In this document: piece by piece, positions 36,366 through 41,221 of the stretch
Layout of the letters: each line of letters starts with the position of its first letter
Position numbering within the stretch: the stretch's first letter is position 1
DNA from: Clostridia bacterium
Lineage (GTDB): Bacteria > Bacillota > Clostridia > TANB77 > CAG-508
DNA length: 41,221 bases
NCBI GenBank assembly: GCA_017511265.1
Contig: JAFWKV010000009.1
Span: 1-41,221, forward strand
Direction: 5' to 3'
Made by a program: the position numbers and the translations under genes
The notes under the pieces: generated by a model
Told to the model about the DNA's origin: nothing
Databases searched by the model: none
Seen by the model: only the letters and a program-made list of their open reading frames with translations

Positions 36366-37958
36366 ATGAAAATTGCAGCATATTGTAGAGTATCAACTGA
36401 AAAGGAAGCGCAAATTGATTCATTAGAAAAACAAATAGAGTTCTTTAATGAATTTACTAAAAAGAATGGTTATGAATTGTACAAGCTATATGCAGATGAA
36501 GGAATATCTGGAAAGCAGATAAAACACAGAAAACAATTCCAGCAAATGATGTTGGATGCTAAAGCAAAGAAATTTGATAAAGTTGTTGTTAAAGATGTTA
36601 GCCGTTTTGCTAGAAATACAGTTGATTTACTACAAAGTGTTAGAGAGCTAAAATCATATAATGTTCAAGTAGATTTCTTAAACAATGGAGAAGTAATGGA
36701 AGGTGGCTCTGAATTTATATTAACTATTTTAGGAGCGATGGCACAACAAGAAAGTGCAAATATGTCTAAAAGGGTTAAGTTTGGAAAAGATATTACTGCA
36801 CAAAAAGGAAGAGTGCCTAATATTGTATTTGGATATGATAAAATGCCTAATGAAAGATATATATTGAAAGTAAATGAAGAAGAGGCAAAACTTGTAAAAG
36901 AAATATTTGAAAGCTATGTATATAAAGGATGGGGCACAACTAAAATTGCATGGGATTTGAACGATAGAGGAATAAGAACAAAAAGAGATAAAGCAAAATG
37001 GGTACAAAATGGAATTGTAAGAATGCTTAAAAATCCTATTTATACAGGTAGAGTTACAAATAAAAAGAGTGAAGTAACAGACTTTATAACAGGAACAAGA
37101 AAAGATATACCAGAAGATGAATGGATTGTAGTAGAAAGACCTGAAATGAGAATAATTTCAGATGAATTATTTAATAAAGCACAAGAAATACTAGCTCAAA
37201 GGTCAAATGAATTTAAGTTAAATAACAAAAGAGAAAAGACAGAATATGTCTTTAGTACACTAATCTATTGTAAACATTGTGGCTACTCGTTTAGAAGAAT
37301 GAGAAGAAAATACTCAGAAACAGGAAAAGAATATATAAGATGGGTATGCAGTGGAAGAAATTCAATGGGAGTAAATCATTGCCCTAATACAACTGTAATT
37401 GATGAAGAAGAACTTTTAAATGCAATAAAGGTATATCTAAAAAGTATTATAAAAAACAAAAAGAACTTTATGAAAGCAGTTGAAAAAGAGTTTGAAAAGA
37501 TAACTAAATTAAGAGAAAACAACGAAAGAAGTGAAGAAAGTCTTTTACAAGAAATTGAAAAAGTAACCAATAAAAAGCAAAAATATATGGAAATGTTCCA
37601 AAATGAAGTAATCAATATTAAAGAATTAAAACAATATACAAATCCATTAAATGAAGATATTGCAAGACTAGAAAGAGAGTTAAAACTAATAACATCTGAA
37701 ATAAAAGAAAAAGATGTATTAGAAAAAGAACTAACCAAAACTATAAAAACAGTAGATGATATTTTAAATAATCAAACAATTACAAATGCAATGTTAAAAA
37801 CAATAATAGATGTAATTGAAGTAGATAGTGATTCAAATGTAGAAGTAAGACTTAAACTACTTAATGAAATAGGCTCTACACCTGCCGTTATAACTAACTT
37901 TAATGACATCAAAGATACCGTTACGAAAAGTAACATCAGTACACAAAGACGTATCTGA
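36366..37958 (+). CDS. Large serine recombinase of the spoIIID element
   Basis: A 530-residue site-specific recombinase of the SpoIVCA type. Residues 1-140 are the resolvase catalytic domain: Y-C-R-V-S10-T (nucleophile Ser), S-R-F-A-R (79-83) and a long helix. A recombinase domain follows (I-F-G-Y-D-K-type text about 155-260), then a zinc ribbon with C302, C305, C328 and C339, and a coiled-coil region (about 390-470). AAGGGGG precedes the ATG. The 3' end runs through the right attachment site, so the last two residues and the stop (R-I-stop) are encoded by spoIIID DNA. In the excised circle the frame would continue about 12 residues further. Confidence 0.92.
   Translation: MKIAAYCRVSTEKEAQIDSLEKQIEFFNEFTKKNGYELYKLYADEGISGKQIKHRKQFQQMMLDAKAKKFDKVVVKDVSRFARNTVDLLQSVRELKSYNVQVDFLNNGEVMEGGSEFILTILGAMAQQESANMSKRVKFGKDITAQKGRVPNIVFGYDKMPNERYILKVNEEEAKLVKEIFESYVYKGWGTTKIAWDLNDRGIRTKRDKAKWVQNGIVRMLKNPIYTGRVTNKKSEVTDFITGTRKDIPEDEWIVVERPEMRIISDELFNKAQEILAQRSNEFKLNNKREKTEYVFSTLIYCKHCGYSFRRMRRKYSETGKEYIRWVCSGRNSMGVNHCPNTTVIDEEELLNAIKVYLKSIIKNKKNFMKAVEKEFEKITKLRENNERSEESLLQEIEKVTNKKQKYMEMFQNEVINIKELKQYTNPLNEDIARLERELKLITSEIKEKDVLEKELTKTIKTVDDILNNQTITNAMLKTIIDVIEVDSDSNVEVRLKLLNEIGSTPAVITNFNDIKDTVTKSNISTQRRI
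37937..37953 (+). other. Right attachment site of the spoIIID intervening element
   Basis: CAGTACACAAAGACGTA, the partner of 32980-32996. It lies inside the recombinase gene's last codons and also encodes V-H-K-D-V in the spoIIID frame. Confidence 0.88.
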
Positions 37959-38082
37959 AAGGTTGCTAAGAATAAATCCAGTATTAGCAAGAGAAGTAAG
38001 AATTATATTAGATGAGAACAAAGCAGAAAGACATATAAGAGGAGGAATGGCAACTAAATTAAAATATAGCCATAAAACATAA
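37939..38082 (+). pseudogene. spoIIID: 3' half of split spoIIID (downstream of the intervening element)
   Basis: Read in the frame GTA-CAC-AAA-GAC-GTA this gives V-H-K-D-V, then S-E-R-L-L-R-I-N-P-V-L-A-R-E-V and the SpoIIID end E-R-H-I-R-G-G-M-A-T-K-L-K-Y, with a stop at 38080-38082. From codon 43 (37954) there are 42 codons. It has no start codon or ribosome binding site of its own. Joined to the 5' half it makes an 84-residue SpoIIID without gaps. A terminator follows at 38093. Confidence 0.93.
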
Positions 38083-38092
38083 AAAAATATAG

Positions 38093-38136
38093 AAATAGAC
38101 TTATTTTCAGCTTTAAAGATAGGTCTATTTTTATTT
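38093..38136 (+). terminator. Terminator after spoIIID
   Basis: AAATAGAC (38093-38100) pairs with GTCTATTT (38123-38130), followed by TTATTT, 10 bases after the spoIIID stop. Confidence 0.75.
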
Positions 38137-38217
38137 ACATTTTTGATATAAATTCAATTGAAAATAAAATTTAATTATTACTTTATTTGAAAAGGAATAG
38201 AAAGATGGTAATTAAAT

Positions 38218-38910
38218 ATGAAAAAATCCATAACTGACGACAACATTTATACACAAGATAAATATGAGAAAATATTATTTGGTCAACCAATTTCTAAAGA
38301 ACGAGATGGCGAAATGCGACTTGGAATTAAATGTACACATGATAGCTATGCTGAATTAACAATATATGAAGCAAAAAACGAAAAGTATGATTCAATTTTT
38401 TCTTGTAGCGGAATGATTGGAAAAAATGGACCTGTTAAACATGCTGAAGGTGATAAAAAAACACCATTAGGAACATGGACAATAGGTGAAGCATATGGAA
38501 TAAAAGATAATCCAGGAAGTATATTGCCATACACAAAAATTACTGATGATATGTACTGGTGTGCAACAGGAAGTAATGGAAAAAAGTATAATACACTTAT
38601 TTATCGCAGTGAAAATCCTAGTGCAGATTATTCAGAGGATGAACACCTTATGGATTATCCAATTAGATATTCATATTTAATTGACTTGGGATATAATCAA
38701 GCAGGTGCTCCTTACGTAGGGAGTGCAATATTTTTACATTGCTGGAAAGAACCAGATTATCCAACTTGTGGATGTGTAGCAGTTTCAGAAGAAAATATGA
38801 TAACAATTCTTAAAATACTAAAACCAGGAACATCAGTAACAATTTATAATGAAGGATATAATGGAAGCAACAGGAAAACTACATTAGCAAATAAATTATT
38901 AAAAAATTGA
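38218..38910 (+). CDS. L,D-transpeptidase (YkuD-like) domain protein
   Basis: A 230-residue protein. The YkuD-type active site is visible as H174 in F-L-H-C-W-K followed by T-C-G-C186-V-A-V-S, the usual H-(10-12)-G-C arrangement. K-K-T-P-L-G-T-W-T-I (about 80-90) is the conserved substrate-side strand. Such enzymes cross-link peptidoglycan through a cysteine acyl-enzyme. No signal peptide or membrane helix is seen, so export is unclear. Only a weak purine stretch (AAAGATGG) precedes the ATG. Confidence 0.8.
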   Translation: MKKSITDDNIYTQDKYEKILFGQPISKERDGEMRLGIKCTHDSYAELTIYEAKNEKYDSIFSCSGMIGKNGPVKHAEGDKKTPLGTWTIGEAYGIKDNPGSILPYTKITDDMYWCATGSNGKKYNTLIYRSENPSADYSEDEHLMDYPIRYSYLIDLGYNQAGAPYVGSAIFLHCWKEPDYPTCGCVAVSEENMITILKILKPGTSVTIYNEGYNGSNRKTTLANKLLKN

Positions 38911-38969
38911 AATTTACATTTAATTATGATATTATTTTAAATGAAATATTATAAGAAAGAAGTAATTAG

Positions 38970-39509
38970 ATGAAAATTTTAAAAAATGAACTAAAATCTG
39001 AACTTAATATTAGAACAGAAAAAGATTATCCAATAAAAGGAATTGAGTTTATAGATATTACACCATTAATTTTACAAAAAGATGTATTTAAAGAAATAAC
39101 AGAAAAATTCGTAAAAGAATTAAAAAATAAAGAAATAGATTATATAGTTATGCCAGAAGCAAGAGGCTTTCTGTTTGGAACAGCAATAGCAAATGAATTA
39201 AACATAGGATGCATCCCAGTAAGAAAAAAGGGAAAATTACCACCAACAACAGTAGAGGTACAATTTGAATATGAAAAAGAGTATGGCAAAGATATTCTAG
39301 AATTACCTAAATTGGTTAATGATGAATATAAAGGCAAAAAGTTTTACATTATGGATGATATTTATGCAACAGGAAATACCATTAGTTCAATAAAAAAAGC
39401 AATAAAAGATTTAAAAGGAATAGTTGTAGGAACAGGTGTTATAATGAATATTGTAGAACTAAATGATGCTAAAGAATTGTTTTCATTAATTAATGTAAAT
39501 GAGGAATAA
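38970..39509 (+). CDS. apt: Adenine phosphoribosyltransferase
   Basis: A 179-residue purine-salvage enzyme that makes AMP from adenine and PRPP. Visible are M-P-E-A-R-G-F-L-F-G (adenine-site loop), R-K-K-G-K-L-P (flexible loop), V-Q-F-E-Y-E-K-E-Y-G and the PRPP motif F-Y-I-M-D-D-I-Y-A-T-G-N-T. Length is normal. The Shine-Dalgarno is weak (AAGAAAG). Confidence 0.9.
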   Translation: MKILKNELKSELNIRTEKDYPIKGIEFIDITPLILQKDVFKEITEKFVKELKNKEIDYIVMPEARGFLFGTAIANELNIGCIPVRKKGKLPPTTVEVQFEYEKEYGKDILELPKLVNDEYKGKKFYIMDDIYATGNTISSIKKAIKDLKGIVVGTGVIMNIVELNDAKELFSLINVNEE

Positions 39510-39535
39510 AAATAAAATGAAGGAGGAGTATAAAA

Positions 39536-39763
39536 ATGAAAAATATAGAAAGAGGTAGTATAAAACACTTGATTCTACTAATTATTGTTATTGCAGTATT
39601 TGGTATGATTTTATATCCAATCTTTGATTTGATTTATTATAAATTTATAACTAATTCAGAATTTGTATATAATTTTCATAAATATATAATTCAACCAATT
39701 TCTTTTGCTTGTATATCTGGAACAGTATTTTGGGCTGTTGAGAAAAACAAAAATAATAAATAG
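39536..39763 (+). CDS. Small two-span membrane protein, unknown
   Basis: A 75-residue protein with helices at about residues 10-30 and 50-68 and a basic end (K-N-K-N-N-K). GAAGGAGG precedes the ATG. Not recognised. It follows apt by 26 bases and precedes a similar broken small gene. Confidence 0.6.
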   Translation: MKNIERGSIKHLILLIIVIAVFGMILYPIFDLIYYKFITNSEFVYNFHKYIIQPISFACISGTVFWAVEKNKNNK

Positions 39764-39785
39764 TAATTTGAAAGGAAGATTAAAT

Positions 39786-39871
39786 ATGAATAAAGAAAAA
39801 TAATTTATGGAGTTTTGTGTGGAATTGGAGGAGTACTAATTGGATTTTTTGCAAATAAATTACAATTTTAA
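39786..39871 (+). pseudogene. Broken small membrane peptide gene
   Basis: AAAGGAAG and ATG at 39786 begin M-N-K-E-K, then a stop. With one extra A in the poly-A run at 39795-39799 the frame would continue I-I-Y-G-V-L-C-G-I-G-G-V-L-I-G-F-F-A-N-K to 39871, one membrane helix. Either a frameshift or an assembly error in a homopolymer. Confidence 0.45.
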
Positions 39872-39894
39872 GCAATCTTTTTGAATATACAAGA

Positions 39895-40065
39895 GTGATT
39901 GAACGAGATGAAGTAGTAGTTGAAGAACAAAGATATACAGGAATAAAAGCTTTATGGGGTGAATGGCTTACTACTCCCTGTACTGCTGGTTTGATGTTCT
40001 ACATAGTCACAAAACAACAAAAATCGACATATTATATAATATCCTGTCATTTTGAGGTGATACCA
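39895..40065 (+). other. Unassigned open stretch upstream of yabG
   Basis: An open frame (R-D-E-V-V-V-E-E-Q-R-Y, G-I-K-A-L-W-G-E-W-L, C-T-A-G-L-M-F-Y-I-V) runs without a ribosome binding site into the yabG remnant. It is not like the YabG N-terminus. It may be the tail of another lost gene; no call is made. Confidence 0.2.
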
Positions 40066-40633
40066 ATGAAGGATATTATAGAAGTAACAGGAAAAGTATT
40101 ACATTTAGATCGGTGATAAAAAATATAGTGAGAAAGCGTATAGATATTATAAAAAAATAGGATTAAATGCTATAGTAAAAAATATTGCAGAATATAAGCA
40201 ACCTAAAGTAGTATATAAGCTACTTGAATACTATCAACCTGATATTGTAGTAATAACTGGACATGATGAAATGATAAAAAAAGAAACAAGATTTTATGAC
40301 TTATACAATTATAGAAATTCAAAATATTTTATACAAACAGTAAAAGAAGTAAGAAGATATGACAAAAATTATAATAGAAATACAGTTGTATTTGCAGGAG
40401 CATGCCAGAGCTATTATGAAGCATTGATAATGGCCGGTGCGAATTTTGCATCATCACCAGCAAGAATTTTAATTGATTTTTTAGACCCGATAATAGTTGC
40501 CGAAAATATTGCACTTACAGATTATTACAAATATATAACAATTGATGATATATCAAATGAACTTAGAGATGGTAAAAAAGGAATTGGCGGAATAGGTGCA
40601 AATGGGAAAAAGAGAATAGAAGTAAGAGCATAA
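40066..40633 (+). pseudogene. yabG: yabG, sporulation protease, frameshifted and N-terminally short
   Basis: YabG is a Cys-type protease that processes coat (and, in Clostridia, germination) proteins. From the ATG at 40066 (GAGGTG upstream) the frame reads G-K-V-L-H-L-D and then breaks: skipping C40111 gives G-D-K-K-Y-S-E-K-A, P-D-I-V-V-I-T-G-H-D, Y-R-N-S-K-Y-F, V-F-A-G-A-C-Q-S-Y-Y-E-A-L and A-G-A-N-F-A-S-S-P, a typical YabG C-terminal two thirds. About 100 N-terminal residues of the Bacillus protein are missing. The neighbour veg supports the call, as yabG-veg is a conserved pair. A damaged or mis-sequenced gene. Confidence 0.85.
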
Positions 40634-40637
40634 AATG

Positions 40638-40665
40638 CAAGCCAATAAAGAAATTTATTGGCTTG
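40638..40665 (+). terminator. Hairpin after yabG
   Basis: A perfect 12-bp stem (40638-40649 with 40654-40665, loop of 4) 4 bases after the stop. The T run is lacking (TAATAC). Confidence 0.6.
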
Positions 40666-40772
40666 TAATACAATTGTAACATAACTGTAACACAAAAGTA
40701 ACATTACTAAAAATAACAGCTAAAAGTACTGAAAATACTGAATTGTAGTGATTTAAAAACAAAAAAACTCTT

Positions 40773-40801
40773 TTGACTATTTATGTAAAAAATGGTAGAA
40801 T
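40773..40801 (+). promoter_or_regulatory. Promoter of veg
   Basis: TTGACT, 17-bp spacer, TAGAAT, 27 bases upstream of the veg start. In Bacillus the veg promoter is one of the strongest vegetative promoters. Confidence 0.75.
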
Positions 40802-40828
40802 AAAGTCATCTTAAGAGAGGTGATAGTT

Positions 40829-41134
40829 ATGATTTGTAAAGCAGACATTGCAAATCTAAAAACAGACATTGTTGATAAATTAGGACAAAAGATAATAGTA
40901 AAAGGTTCACTTGGAAGAAGCAGAGTCTTTGAAAAAGAAGCTACAATAGAAAAAGCGTATCCAAATATTTTTGTGGTAAAATATGAGGAAAATAATAGGA
41001 ATGTTACATATAGTTATACAGATGTATTAACTAGAACAGTGGAAGTTGACGTATTTGATGGTAATCAATATAGTCCATTAATACCACCATTGGAACCAAA
41101 GAAAAAAGCTGTTAGAGGAGACGCCGTTAATTAA
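40829..41134 (+). CDS. veg: Veg protein
   Basis: A 101-residue protein of the Veg family. It has I-C-K-A-D-I-A-N-L-K-T-D-I, K-G-S-L-G-R-S-R-V-F, the strand A-Y-P-N-I-F-V-V-K-Y and S-Y-T-D-V-L-T-R-T-V-E-V, matching Bacillus Veg, which promotes biofilm matrix expression. A proline-rich basic tail of about 20 residues is extra. The ATG at 40829 has AGAGGTG at good spacing; a GTG at 40820 overlaps that site. It follows yabG as in Bacillus. Confidence 0.9.
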   Translation: MICKADIANLKTDIVDKLGQKIIVKGSLGRSRVFEKEATIEKAYPNIFVVKYEENNRNVTYSYTDVLTRTVEVDVFDGNQYSPLIPPLEPKKKAVRGDAVN

Positions 41135-41162
41135 CCGGTTTCCTACCAATTTAGTTGCTGTC

Positions 41163-41188
41163 TTTTGGGACGGGGCAAAAAAACATCA
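41163..41188. repeat. Second, partial copy of the nested-palindrome repeat
   Basis: 26 bases identical to 11866-11891 (TTTTGGGACGGGGC then AAAAAAACATCA). Only one arm is visible before the window ends; no partner arm is seen in the last 33 bases. Confidence 0.8.
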
Positions 41189-41221
41189 TCCTGCCAATGA
41201 TTTTGGGATTGGAGTTAAAAA

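Larger units (their letters stand above)
32981..37949. mobile_element. spoIIID intervening element (skin-like), 4957 bp
   Basis: The element lies between direct 13-bp repeats inside spoIIID. Its contents are a promoter and two or three very small genes at the left end, about 870 bp of non-coding DNA rich in hairpins, a 59-residue protein, an MGTNYY-type protein, a type III toxin-antitoxin locus, and a large serine recombinase gene at the right end. There are no phage structural or replication genes, so it is a compact element like the small sporulation intervening sequences rather than a complete prophage. That the recombinase excises it in the mother cell is inference from architecture and from known skin elements in sigK. 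Confidence 0.88.

Noticed and set aside
32871..38082. Ordinary prophage insertion that simply inactivates spoIIID
   Set aside because: There are no phage structural, lysis or replication genes. Both spoIIID halves are intact in frame up to matched att repeats, which favours a reversible intervening element, though decay cannot be wholly excluded.

Overview
The window is very AT-rich, uses TGA as a stop codon, and carries spore-specific genes (spoVAC/D/E, spoIIID, yabG, veg) together with a Gram-positive type IV pilus locus, RNase J and an Rsh-free housekeeping set. This points to an uncultured or little-studied spore-forming member of the Clostridia, probably gut-associated. No rRNA, tRNA or CRISPR array was seen. 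No species can be named from the sequence alone.

Layout. 1-78: tail of a small heat-shock protein gene. 246-7023: a LysR regulator and a divergent ten-gene run (flavin reductases/flavodoxin, two membrane-anchored cyclophilin-like proteins, DUF3737, DUF4405, a Cys-nucleophile alpha/beta hydrolase, a cupin), with a palindrome over the divergent promoters. 7124-10390: a degraded stretch with an S1-like pseudogene, a candidate type I toxin/antisense RNA cassette, a 434-bp internally deleted insertion sequence, gene tails, and a GNAT-DUF402 fusion gene. 10434-12633 (minus strand): spoVAE (frameshifted), spoVAD, spoVAC and a dodecin, with a nested palindromic repeat between spoVAC and spoVAD whose half copy recurs at the end of the window. 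12739-14082: rsmB. 14280-23878: a type IV pilus locus (fused pilM-pilN, pilO, a PilP-position protein, two major-type pilins, a prepilin-peptidase-like protein without catalytic aspartates, two minor pilins, pilB, pilT, pilC). 23898-28268: ROK sugar kinase, RNase J, glutamyl-tRNA synthetase. 28349-31059: small genes, then engB and serS on the minus strand. 31275-32801: a PP2C phosphatase with a long 5' hairpin leader.

The main discovery is at 32871-38082. The sporulation regulator gene spoIIID is split inside its helix-turn-helix. Codons 1-42 lie at 32871-32996 and the remaining 42 codons at 37954-38082. The two halves share a 13-bp direct repeat (CAGTACACAAAGA) at the break. Between them is a 4957-bp element ending in a large serine recombinase gene, so excision would rebuild an 84-codon spoIIID open frame. 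This is the architecture of sporulation-controlled intervening elements such as skin in sigK, but in a different and earlier-acting gene. The element also carries a type III toxin-antitoxin system: a ToxN/AbiQ-family endoribonuclease gene preceded by two 45-nt pseudoknot-forming RNA repeats and, unusually, followed directly by two more pseudoknot repeats of a different sequence type. All four repeats show compensatory changes in both helices.

38218-41134 holds an L,D-transpeptidase-like protein, apt, small genes, a damaged yabG and veg (the yabG-veg order is conserved with Bacillus). Several genes (spoVAE, yabG, an S1-like gene, a small membrane peptide) differ from an intact frame by one base, which could be real decay or assembly error.
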